From DATAXP01 sp036272935 (GTDB taxonomy: Bacteria; Planctomycetota; Planctomycetia; Pirellulales; PNKZ01): a stretch of 11,776 bases of DNA. A program made the translations under genes and the position numbers. A model generated the notes under the pieces. The model was not told where the DNA came from. It worked only from the letters and a program-made list of their open reading frames with translations, and did no database searches. The DNA lies in assembly GCA_036272935.1 (NCBI GenBank), contig DATAXP010000049.1, positions 1-11,776 on the forward strand, written 5' to 3'. How positions within the stretch are numbered: position 1 is the first letter of the stretch; every line of letters starts with the position of its first letter. Below are positions 1-6,223 of the stretch, piece by piece.

Positions 1-1
1 C

Positions 2-499
2 GTCTTCGAGCACCGGCAGGGCGTCGGCGCGGCCGGAGGGTTCTTCGACGATCACCTGCTTGCCTTCGAGGATTTTGTAGTCGAGGAAGAATCGCTGCAG
101 CTCGCGCATGCGGTGCCTCGGCAGCACACCGATGTCGTACACTTCGGCGTAGTCGGGATCGTCGACGTGGACGGCGATGATCTTGTCGTCTTCGCCTTTC
201 TCGTCCTGCATCTGCATCACGCCGATCGCCCGGGCACGCACGATCACGCCCGGCACCACCACGTCGCCCAGCACGAGCACGTCCAGCGGGTCGCCGTCGG
301 GGCAGTAGGTGCGCGGGATGAAGCCGTAGTTCGCCGGATAGTAGACGCTGCTGAACAACACGCGATCGACGCGCAGCAGGCCGGTCGGCTTGTCGAGCTC
401 GTACTTCACGTTCGAGCCGCGCGGAATCTCGATGTACGCCGGGAACCAGTCGGTGGGATCCTCGGTCAGTGGAATATCGTGCCAGGGATGGACGGACAA
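2..499 (-). CDS. ppa: Inorganic pyrophosphatase, family I (C-terminal end cut off by the window)
   Basis: Soluble cytoplasmic enzyme that hydrolyses pyrophosphate to two phosphates and so drives biosynthetic reactions forward. The visible 166 residues carry the family I hallmarks: IEIPRGSNVKYELD (about 23-36, with Glu24, Lys32 and Glu34 matching E. coli Glu20, Lys29 and Glu31), the signature DGDPLDV (68-74, metal-binding Asp68, Asp70 and Asp73) and DEKGEDDK (Asp99 and Asp104, matching Asp97 and Asp102). The family is usually about 175-185 residues, so only a short tail is missing. No in-frame ATG precedes the conserved HDIPLTEDPTDWFPAY region. The best start is a TTG at 499-497, five bases after a GAGG ribosome binding site at 508-505. 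It lies 29 nt after the methyltransferase stop on the same strand, which suggests co-transcription. The identity is very clear; the TTG start is inference. Confidence 0.95.
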   Translation of the reverse strand, partial: MSVHPWHDIPLTEDPTDWFPAYIEIPRGSNVKYELDKPTGLLRVDRVLFSSVYYPANYGFIPRTYCPDGDPLDVLVLGDVVVPGVIVRARAIGVMQMQDEKGEDDKIIAVHVDDPDYAEVYDIGVLPRHRMRELQRFFLDYKILEGKQVIVEEPSGRADALPVLED

Positions 500-528
500 G
501 GAGGCCTCGGTTCGTTGATGGGCTGGGA

Positions 529-1530
529 TTAACGGGGGAGGCCTTCGATGACCGCCACTTCTTCCGTGGTGGGCACGATGCGCGAAAGCTCGAAGCCGGA
601 GAGCGTGAACAGGTCGCGGTACTCTTCCTCGGTCCGCTCCATGCCGCCGGGGACCACCAGCATGTTCACGTCCAGCAGCTTGCCGAACGAGGGCTCATTG
701 CCGCGTGCGATCACCGATTCGACCACCAGCAGCCGGCCCTGCTGAGGTATCGCGGCGCGGCAAGCGTCGAGGATGCGCTTCGAGCGTTGATCGTCCCAAT
801 CGTGGATGATGTGGCGGAGCACGTAGGCATCGGCGCCTGACGGGACCGATTCGAAAAAGCTGCCACCGAGGAGCGTTACGCGGTCGGCCAGTCCCGCCTG
901 GTGGAACCGCGGCTTGGCGCGCTCGACGACCGCGGGCAGATCGAACAGCGTGCCGTGCAGGCGCGGATGCCGCTGGAGGATGGTGGCCAGGGTCGAGCCG
1001 TTGCCGCCGCCGACGTCGATCACGTGGTTGAATGCCGAGAAGTCGTAGGCGTCGCACATCGCGGCGCTTTCCAGGCCGTGAACGCCGGTCATGGCGGCGT
1101 CGAAAATCTTTCCCTTCTCGGGATGCTCGGCGAGGTACTCGAACAGGTTCTTGCCATAAACGTGCTCGAAGGCGCAGCCGCCGGTCTGCACGCTGTAGAG
1201 CAGCTCGCCCCAGGCGCGGAAGTGCTCTTCGCCGACCATCATCGCCGCCCCGCGGGCACTGTGCGGATAGTCGGTCCGCAGCGGCTCGGCCATTGGCGTG
1301 AGCACGAATTGCCCCAGCTCGTCCTCGGCGAAGATTTCAAAACCCGCCAAGGCCCGCAGCACGCGGTACAGCGATTGGGCGTGCGATCCGGTGGCCGTGG
1401 CCAGTTCGGCGGCGGTTTTTGGTCCCTGGGCCAGCAGATCGGCAATGCCGAGCTTCGCGGCGACGTAGACCATCTGCGATAGCCAGTAGCTGGTAAGCAC
1501 CTGGCGCAGGGCGAGTTCGTGGAGGTCCAT
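529..1530 (-). CDS. SAM-dependent O-methyltransferase, COMT/Methyltransf_2 type
   Basis: Predicted class I methyltransferase of 333 residues that moves a methyl group from S-adenosylmethionine to a hydroxyl group of a small molecule. The N-terminal part (about 10-90) looks like the helical dimerisation and winged-helix domain of plant COMT and bacterial CrtF-like enzymes (ELALRQVLTSYWLSQMVYVA, then TAAELATATG). The C-terminal part holds the SAM-binding motif VIDVGGGNG (170-178), the acidic FDLPAV strand (196-201) and HIIHDWDD (240-247). In this family the His-Asp pair within that last motif (His243, Asp244) includes the general base. GGMERTEEEY (295-304) is also typical. The length is normal. 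The substrate cannot be read from the sequence, and no polyketide or carotenoid genes lie nearby. The ATG at 1530 lacks a good ribosome binding site. It is divergent from priA across 98 nt and is probably transcribed together with the pyrophosphatase gene downstream. Confidence 0.88.
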   Translation of the reverse strand: MDLHELALRQVLTSYWLSQMVYVAAKLGIADLLAQGPKTAAELATATGSHAQSLYRVLRALAGFEIFAEDELGQFVLTPMAEPLRTDYPHSARGAAMMVGEEHFRAWGELLYSVQTGGCAFEHVYGKNLFEYLAEHPEKGKIFDAAMTGVHGLESAAMCDAYDFSAFNHVIDVGGGNGSTLATILQRHPRLHGTLFDLPAVVERAKPRFHQAGLADRVTLLGGSFFESVPSGADAYVLRHIIHDWDDQRSKRILDACRAAIPQQGRLLVVESVIARGNEPSFGKLLDVNMLVVPGGMERTEEEYRDLFTLSGFELSRIVPTTEEVAVIEGLPR

Positions 1531-1616
1531 CAGGAAAGGATGAGAGATGAGAGGTACGGGAGAAGCGTGCCCGGCGCTTGCGGTTTAGCAGATTCAACCA
1601 TGCGGCGCGGATTTGG

Positions 1617-1622
1617 TACACT
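1617..1622 (+). promoter_or_regulatory. Possible -10 element for priA, implying a leaderless transcript
   Basis: TACACT resembles a sigma-70 -10 box. A weak -35-like TTCAAC lies at 1593-1598, 18 bases upstream. Only six bases separate the box from the priA ATG at 1629, so transcription would begin at or very near the start codon. This fits the absence of a ribosome binding site there. It is one short match in a single sequence, so the call is weak. Confidence 0.3.
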
Positions 1623-1628
1623 GCACAG

Positions 1629-3914
1629 ATGTACCGCTCCGATTCGCAACCGACGCTGTTCGATGACCAGGCGCCGTGGGAGGCCGACAGCGCCGCCGAG
1701 CAACTGGTGGCGAGCGTCGTGTTGCCGACGGGGCCGAAGCAGACGTACTCGTATCTCGTTCCGGAGAGCTTGAGCCAGGCGGTCGAGCCGGGGCGGCGGG
1801 TGCGTGTGCCGTTCGGTCACGGCAATCGGTCGGTGATCGGCTACTGCGTCGAGGTCGGCTATCGCTCGGCCGAGCGGAAGCTGAAAAGCGTTGCCGGCGT
1901 GGTCGACGAGCGCAGCCTGCTCAGCGGGTCGATGCTGCGGCTGACGCGCTGGATGGCCGATTACTACCTGTGCGATTGGGGGCAGGTGCTCGAAGCGGTG
2001 GTGCCGGCGGCGGTGCGCGAGCAGGCGGGAACAAGGCTCACGACGTTGCTTTCGGTGCCGCCAGAGACGCGGGCTCGGCTTGATGAGCTGAAGCTGTCGG
2101 CGAAGCAAGCGGCCGTGGTTCGCACGCTGCTGGAAAGTCCGCGACCGCTTTCGGCCCAAGAACTGGCCCGCGCCGGCTGCACACAGGCGCCGATCGCGGC
2201 GTTGCGGCGCAAAGGGGTGCTGGCGGCCGAGACACGCCGGCTGGCGCGCGACGCCGAGGACGACAAGACGGTGCATCCGCGCGAAGACGACCACGTGCTG
2301 AATGCCGACCAGCAGCAGGCGCTCGATACGATCCTGCATTCGCTCGAATCATCGCGGCACGAGACGGTGCTACTGCACGGCATCACCGGCAGCGGGAAGA
2401 CCGAGGTGTATATCCGCGCGATTCAGGAGGTGGTGCGCTACGGTCGGCAGGCGATCGTGCTGGTGCCCGAGATCAGCCTCACGCCGCAGACGCGGCAGCG
2501 GTTTCAGGCGCGCTTCGGTAACGTCGCGGTGCTGCACAGCCACCTGAGCGACGCCGATCGGCATCGCCACTGGCAGCGGATCGCGCGCGGCGACGTATCG
2601 GTAGTGGTCGGCGCGCGTAGCGCGGTGTTTGCTCCGGTGCCGCACCTGGGACTGATCGTGCTCGACGAGGAGCACGAGTCGTCGTTCAAGCAGGAGACGG
2701 CGCCGCGGTACCATGCGCGCGACGTCGCCCTGCGCCGAGCCAGCGAAGAGCGCGTGCCGCTGGTGCTCGGCTCGGCGACGCCCGCGCTCGAGAGTTACGA
2801 GCGCGCTCGGCGCGGCGAGTATCGGCTGGTGGAAATGCCGCGGCGCGTGTTCGATCGTCCGCTGCCCGAGGTGCTCACCGTCGACCTGCGCCACGGCGAC
2901 CGCAGCCGCGAGACGCGGGGCGTGATCAGCCGGCAACTGCACCAGGCGATGAACATGGCGCTGGCCGACGGCGGGCAGGTGATCCTGCTGCTCAACCGGC
3001 GCGGGTTCTCGACGCACATCCAGTGTCAGCATTGTGGCGAGGTGTTGCGCTGTCCGCATTGTGAGATCGCCATGACGCACCATCGGGCCGGCAACGTCAC
3101 GATCTGCCACTACTGCGATTTCCAGACGCCCGCGCCGCGCGCGTGTCCGCACTGCCACGCGCCGGGCATGCACTACGGCGGCACAGGCACGCAGAAACTC
3201 GAGGCGGAAGTGCGGGCCCGGTTTCCCGACTACCGTACCATGCGGATGGACACCGACACGATGCAGGGGCCCGGCAGCCACGAGCGTGCGCTGGCCGCGT
3301 TCCGCTCGGGCGAGGTGCAGATTCTGCTGGGCACGCAGATGATCGCCAAAGGGCTCGACTTTCCGGCGGTCACGCTCGTCGGTGTGATCAATGCCGACAC
3401 CGCGCTGCACTTGCCCGATTTCCGCGCTGCCGAGCGCACCTGCCAACTGCTGGTGCAGGTGGCGGGGCGCACAGGTCGCGGCAACCAGCCCGGGCGCGTG
3501 CTGGTGCAGACGTTCAATCCCGATCATGTGGCGATCCGCGCGGCGGCGTCGCACGACTACCGCGCCTTCGCCAATCTGGAATTGCCAGTGCGCGAGGCGC
3601 TTGCGTATCCGCCGTTTGCAAGCATGGCACGGCTGGTGGTGCGCGGCCCGGTGGAAACGGTCGCCGGCGGGTTCGCCGAGCACCTGGCTGAGCGGCTGCG
3701 GCACGAGCTAGCAGTGCGCCGGGTGACGGCGCGCGTGCTGGGGCCGGCACCGGCGCCGATCGCCAAGCTGCGCGGCCTGTTTCGCTTTCAGATTCAAGCG
3801 CAAGCCGCCGATGGCGTCGCGCTGCGCGCGGCATTGGCCGCGGCAGTCGCCGACGTGAAGCCGCCCGAGCACGTGCAGTGGATCGTCGATGTCGATCCGC
3901 TAGACATGATGTAG
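1629..3914 (+). CDS. priA: Primosomal protein N' (replication restart helicase PriA)
   Basis: DNA helicase of superfamily 2 that recognises stalled or collapsed forks and reloads the replisome. The 761-residue product (E. coli PriA has 732) has the N-terminal fork-binding region (about 25-130, with VVLPTGPKQTYSYLVP and RRVRVPFG), a winged-helix region, and the helicase core. The core shows Walker A GITGSGKTEVY (251-261), LDEEHE (345-350), GSATPALESY (381-390), GTQMIAKGLDFP (568-579) and VAGRTGRG (611-618). The two zinc sites are intact: Cys466, 469, 475, 478, 493, 496, 506 and 509. The C-terminal domain includes LAYPPFASMARLVVRG and ends in VDVDPLDMM, as expected. The ATG at 1629 is preferred over an in-frame TTG at 1578, because the extra 17 residues do not resemble PriA. 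There is no clear ribosome binding site before either start. Confidence 0.97.
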   Translation: MYRSDSQPTLFDDQAPWEADSAAEQLVASVVLPTGPKQTYSYLVPESLSQAVEPGRRVRVPFGHGNRSVIGYCVEVGYRSAERKLKSVAGVVDERSLLSGSMLRLTRWMADYYLCDWGQVLEAVVPAAVREQAGTRLTTLLSVPPETRARLDELKLSAKQAAVVRTLLESPRPLSAQELARAGCTQAPIAALRRKGVLAAETRRLARDAEDDKTVHPREDDHVLNADQQQALDTILHSLESSRHETVLLHGITGSGKTEVYIRAIQEVVRYGRQAIVLVPEISLTPQTRQRFQARFGNVAVLHSHLSDADRHRHWQRIARGDVSVVVGARSAVFAPVPHLGLIVLDEEHESSFKQETAPRYHARDVALRRASEERVPLVLGSATPALESYERARRGEYRLVEMPRRVFDRPLPEVLTVDLRHGDRSRETRGVISRQLHQAMNMALADGGQVILLLNRRGFSTHIQCQHCGEVLRCPHCEIAMTHHRAGNVTICHYCDFQTPAPRACPHCHAPGMHYGGTGTQKLEAEVRARFPDYRTMRMDTDTMQGPGSHERALAAFRSGEVQILLGTQMIAKGLDFPAVTLVGVINADTALHLPDFRAAERTCQLLVQVAGRTGRGNQPGRVLVQTFNPDHVAIRAAASHDYRAFANLELPVREALAYPPFASMARLVVRGPVETVAGGFAEHLAERLRHELAVRRVTARVLGPAPAPIAKLRGLFRFQIQAQAADGVALRAALAAAVADVKPPEHVQWIVDVDPLDMM

Positions 3915-3925
3915 TTGATCGACAT

Positions 3926-3991
3926 AAGCCCAGGGCAGGCTGTCATCACGTCGTGCGAGTAGCAAAGTCGTTGGCAGCCTGCCCTGGGCTT
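3926..3991. repeat. Perfect 17-bp inverted repeat after priA
   Basis: The arm AAGCCCAGGGCAGGCTG (3926-3942) is repeated as its exact reverse complement at 3975-3991, with 32 bases between. It lies just after the priA stop and upstream of the promoter-like sequence of the next gene. No T-tract follows the second arm, so it is not a standard Rho-independent terminator. I recall GC-rich words of this type as common intergenic elements in planctomycete genomes, but cannot check that here. Confidence 0.85.
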
Positions 3992-4004
3992 GCGACAAAT
4001 TGTC

Positions 4005-4034
4005 TTGCCATTGCGCCGCCGATCGCGTTATGCT
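4005..4034 (+). promoter_or_regulatory. Sigma-70-like promoter for the 103-residue protein gene
   Basis: TTGCCA (4005-4010, five of six matches to TTGACA) and TATGCT (4029-4034, four of six matches to TATAAT) are separated by 18 bases. The predicted transcript start is near 4041, about 50 nt before the ATG at 4091. The match was judged by eye only. Planctomycete promoters are not well defined. Confidence 0.45.
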
Positions 4035-4090
4035 TTTCCGCGGTCGGGGGAAACCAGGGAGTGGTTATCGAGCAAAGGAGGCACGTGGTC

Positions 4091-4402
4091 ATGAAGACCC
4101 AATTGCAATCGTCGATGGCAGCCGGTGTGTTCGTCGAGTTTCACGACGACCAAGGCAACACACTCGGCCAGGCGGTGTTCACCGACTGGCAAGGTCGCCC
4201 GGTCCCCGCGGTCGGCGACACGCTGCGCTGCGAAGCGCAAAGCACGATCACCGGCCGGCGCGAACAGATTGTCGGCCAGGTGACGAGCCGCCACTTCGAA
4301 TTGCAACACGACGAGGGGAACCCGTGCATCTGGGTGCGGCTGGCGGCGACTGTGGCCGGCGCCCAGCGCCGGATCAACGCGCCGCGTTTCTCGAACAACT
4401 GA
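4091..4402 (+). CDS. Hypothetical protein, 103 residues
   Basis: I do not recognise this family. The ATG at 4091 follows a strong AAGGAGG ribosome binding site at 4075-4081 with 9-base spacing, which makes a real gene likely. An in-frame GTG at 4085 sits too close to that site. The product has no signal peptide, membrane segment or metal-site motif. Alternating hydrophobic and polar stretches (GVFVEFHDDQGNTLGQAVFTD at about 12-32, then REQIVGQVTSRHFELQHD and PCIWVRLAA) suggest a small beta-rich cytoplasmic fold. There are two cysteines (in TLRCEAQ and NPCIWV). It has its own promoter-like sequence, is separated from priA by an inverted repeat, and converges on bioB with only 12 bases between the two stop codons. 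No function can be assigned. Confidence 0.75.
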   Translation: MKTQLQSSMAAGVFVEFHDDQGNTLGQAVFTDWQGRPVPAVGDTLRCEAQSTITGRREQIVGQVTSRHFELQHDEGNPCIWVRLAATVAGAQRRINAPRFSNN

Positions 4403-4414
4403 CCGGCGTGCCAC

Positions 4415-5446
4415 TCAACCGACGCACATGGCCGGTTCTTCGTTTTTCGTGACGACGAATCCCAGGTCTTCGATCATGCGGTAGTCGGCCTCGGGGGCCT
4501 GGCCCTTGGTGGTCAGGTAGTCGCCGACGAAGATCGAGTTGGCCGGATACAATCCCAATGGTTGCAGGCTGCGGAGGTGGATTTCGCGTCCGCCGGAGAT
4601 GCGCAGCTCGCGGTTGGGGTTCACGAACCGGAACATCGCCAGCACCTTCAGACAGTAGCGCGGCGTCAGGCGGCTGCTGCCGGCTAGGGGCGTGCCGTCG
4701 ATCGCGTTCAAAAAATTGACGGGGATCGATTCGACCTCCAGCTCGCGCAGCGCGAAGGCCATCCGCACCACGTCGCTGTCGGCCTCGCCCATGCCGATGA
4801 TCCCGCCCGAGCACAATTCCATGCCGGCGCCGCGCACCGCGCGCAACGTGGCGACGCGGTCGTCGTAGGTGTGGGTGGTGCAGATTTCGGGATAGAAGCG
4901 GTCGCTGGTATTCAGATTGTGGTTCACACGGTCGACGCCGCAGGCCTTGAGTTGCTGGGCTTGCTCGGGCGTGAGCAATCCTAGGCAGGCGCAAATCTTC
5001 AGCGAGTAGCGCTGCTTGATTTCGGGGACGATGGTGGTGATGGCGTTCATCTCGCGCTCGTTGGGACCGCGGGCGCTGATGACGATGCAGTACGTTTTCG
5101 CATCGCGCTCGGCGGCCACGCGGGCCCCCTCGAGCAGCTTCTCGCGGCTGAGCAGGTTGTAGCGCGGAATCTCGGCTTCGGAAACCTTGGACTGCGAACA
5201 GTAGCCGCAGTCCTCGGGGCACAGGCCGCTCTTGGCGCTCATCAGAAAGTACAACTGCACCGTGTTGCCAAAGTACCGTCGGCGGATCGAGTACGCGGCT
5301 GCCAGCAGATCGAGCAGTTCGTCGTCGGGCGCTTGGACGATCGACTCGGCCTCGGCATGCGTCACGGTGTGCCCTGCCAGCACGCGCTCGCCCAGTGCAT
5401 GCCAACGTCCGCTAGCTGTCGGCGTCGTCGTCCCGAGCTGAATCAT
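4415..5446 (-). CDS. bioB: Biotin synthase
   Basis: Radical SAM enzyme that inserts sulfur into dethiobiotin, the last step of biotin synthesis. In the 343-residue product the radical SAM [4Fe-4S] motif is GLCPEDCGYCSQS (Cys76, Cys80, Cys83). The expected [2Fe-2S] ligands are also present at matching spacings: Cys120, Cys152, Cys212 (in LCSGGIIGMGE) and Arg282 (in LRISGGR). NHNLNTS (175-181), VNFLNAIDGTPL and the C-terminal PANSIFVGDYLTTKGQ complete the family picture. Length is normal (E. coli 346). The ATG at 5446 is chosen because AAGGAG (5459-5454) lies 7 bases before it. An in-frame ATG at 5452 would be only one base from that site. No other biotin genes are adjacent, and it converges on the 103-residue gene. 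Confidence 0.97.
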   Translation of the reverse strand: MIQLGTTTPTASGRWHALGERVLAGHTVTHAEAESIVQAPDDELLDLLAAAYSIRRRYFGNTVQLYFLMSAKSGLCPEDCGYCSQSKVSEAEIPRYNLLSREKLLEGARVAAERDAKTYCIVISARGPNEREMNAITTIVPEIKQRYSLKICACLGLLTPEQAQQLKACGVDRVNHNLNTSDRFYPEICTTHTYDDRVATLRAVRGAGMELCSGGIIGMGEADSDVVRMAFALRELEVESIPVNFLNAIDGTPLAGSSRLTPRYCLKVLAMFRFVNPNRELRISGGREIHLRSLQPLGLYPANSIFVGDYLTTKGQAPEADYRMIEDLGFVVTKNEEPAMCVG

Positions 5447-5478
5447 CACCATGCTCCTTGGCGTTTTTGTCGGCACCA

Positions 5479-5491
5479 GTATCGCCGATAC
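5479..5491. promoter_or_regulatory. Short palindrome upstream of bioB, possible operator
   Basis: GTATCGCCGATAC has perfect 6-bp arms around a single central base. It sits about 33-45 bases before the bioB ATG, just upstream of its ribosome binding site and in the 126-base gap shared with the divergent PSP1 gene. Position and symmetry fit a regulator site, but a 13-base palindrome in one sequence may be chance and no known biotin-regulator box is recognised. Confidence 0.25.
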
Positions 5492-5525
5492 GCCGTGAAA
5501 TACCAGTCCACGCGCCGTTCCAAAT

Positions 5526-5550
5526 CCCTTGCTGGCGCTTCGGGCTAGTG
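5526..5550. repeat. Possible dispersed planctomycete repeat between bioB and the PSP1 gene
   Basis: CCCTTGCTGGCGCTTCGGG and the following CTAGTG look to me like a word often seen between genes in planctomycete genomes. On the other strand it gives translations such as SLARSASKGFG, which look like annotation artefacts. Only one copy is in the window, so the call rests on memory and its borders are uncertain. Confidence 0.35.
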
Positions 5551-5572
5551 AATCGCCGGAAGCCGTGGCAGA

Positions 5573-6160
5573 ATGGCGCGCATGGCTCGCTCGCATCTGG
5601 TTCGCATCGGCGCGTTGGGAGAGATCGGCCGCTTCGTGGCGCTCGATGCAGTGTGCTATCCGCGCGGCACGCGGGTCGTGGTACGCACCGGTCGCGGGCT
5701 GGAAGTGGGATCGATCCTGACTGGGCCAAACGGTTCCGGAACCGCAATGGCTGATGGCTCGCCCGCGCCGCCCGATGGGCAGATTCTCCGCGGCATGACG
5801 GTCGAGGACGAGCTGCTGGCCGCGCGGCTTGATCGGCGGCGGAACGAAGCGCACGATGCGTGCCAGGCACGGCTTGCCGAGCGCGGCATCGAGGCGGCGC
5901 TGCTCGATGTCGAGCATTTGTTCGATGGCCGCACGTTGGTGTTCTATTTCCTGGGGCCGGTCACGGCCGAGCTGGAAGAGGTGACGCGCGAACTGGCCGA
6001 GGTGTACGCCGCCGAGGCGCAGTTTCATTCGTTCGCGGAGTTGCTGACACACGGTTGCGGGCCGGGTTGCGGCACCGAGGCCGCGACTGGCGGCGGATGC
6101 ACGAGCTGCGCGTCGGGTTGCTCACTGGCGAGTGCGTGCAGCAATCGGCGAAGTACTTAG
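5573..6160 (+). CDS. PSP1 C-terminal-domain protein with a cysteine-rich tail
   Basis: The 195-residue product matches the PSP1 family, which includes Bacillus subtilis YaaT (RicT), part of a complex that acts in RNA maturation and development. Family features are GEIGRF near the start (16-21), RGTRVVVRTGRGLEVGSIL (31-49) and the core LLDVEHLFDGRTLVFYFLG (110-128). A tail follows with Cys162, 166, 176, 179, 183 and 189 in a Gly-rich stretch (HGCGPGC, GGGCTSCASGC). I remember similar tails in planctomycete homologues. The cysteines could hold a metal or iron-sulfur cluster, as the B. subtilis Ric complex does, but this is inference. The start is either the ATG at 5573 or the in-frame ATG at 5582; neither has a strong ribosome binding site. 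It is divergent from bioB and convergent with the transporter gene. Confidence 0.85.
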   Translation: MARMARSHLVRIGALGEIGRFVALDAVCYPRGTRVVVRTGRGLEVGSILTGPNGSGTAMADGSPAPPDGQILRGMTVEDELLAARLDRRRNEAHDACQARLAERGIEAALLDVEHLFDGRTLVFYFLGPVTAELEEVTRELAEVYAAEAQFHSFAELLTHGCGPGCGTEAATGGGCTSCASGCSLASACSNRRST

Positions 6161-6163
6161 CGG

Positions 6164-6220
6164 GTGCCACTGGCTTTGCCAGTGCTCCGGTGCGGCCCAC
6201 ACTGGCGGAGCCAGTGGCAC
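6164..6220. repeat. Nested double hairpin between convergent genes
   Basis: Two 21-base units (6164-6184 and 6200-6220) are reverse complements of each other with two differences. Each unit is itself a small hairpin: CACTGGC-TTT-GCCAGTG at 6168-6184 and CACTGGC-GGA-GCCAGTG at 6200-6216. Both differences fall in the 3-base loops, so every stem is perfect. The element starts 3 bases after the PSP1 stop and ends 3 bases before the transporter stop. It fills the convergent gap and could serve as a two-way terminator or RNA-end protector, although no T-tract follows. I recall CACTGGC/GCCAGTG words as frequent in planctomycete intergenic DNA. Confidence 0.85.
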
Positions 6221-6223
6221 ACG

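Noticed and set aside
1530..2339. 269-codon minus-strand frame overlapping the start of priA
   Set aside because: Same kind of shadow; low-complexity basic translation, and it covers the priA N-terminal domain.
2370..3704. 444-codon open frame on the minus strand across priA
   Set aside because: Antisense shadow of a highly conserved gene in GC-rich DNA; the translation is Arg/His/Ala-rich with no recognisable domain.
3926..3991. Rho-independent terminator for priA
   Set aside because: The stem is strong, but the loop is 32 bases and no T-tract follows either arm, so it is listed as a repeat instead.
4374..5405. A second 343-codon frame over bioB on the same strand
   Set aside because: Out of frame with the conserved BioB motifs; the equal length is coincidence and its translation is low-complexity.
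5447..6052. Long in-frame N-terminal extension of bioB
   Set aside because: It runs through the intergenic gap and antisense through the PSP1 gene; the real start is fixed by AAGGAG at 5459-5454 and normal BioB length.
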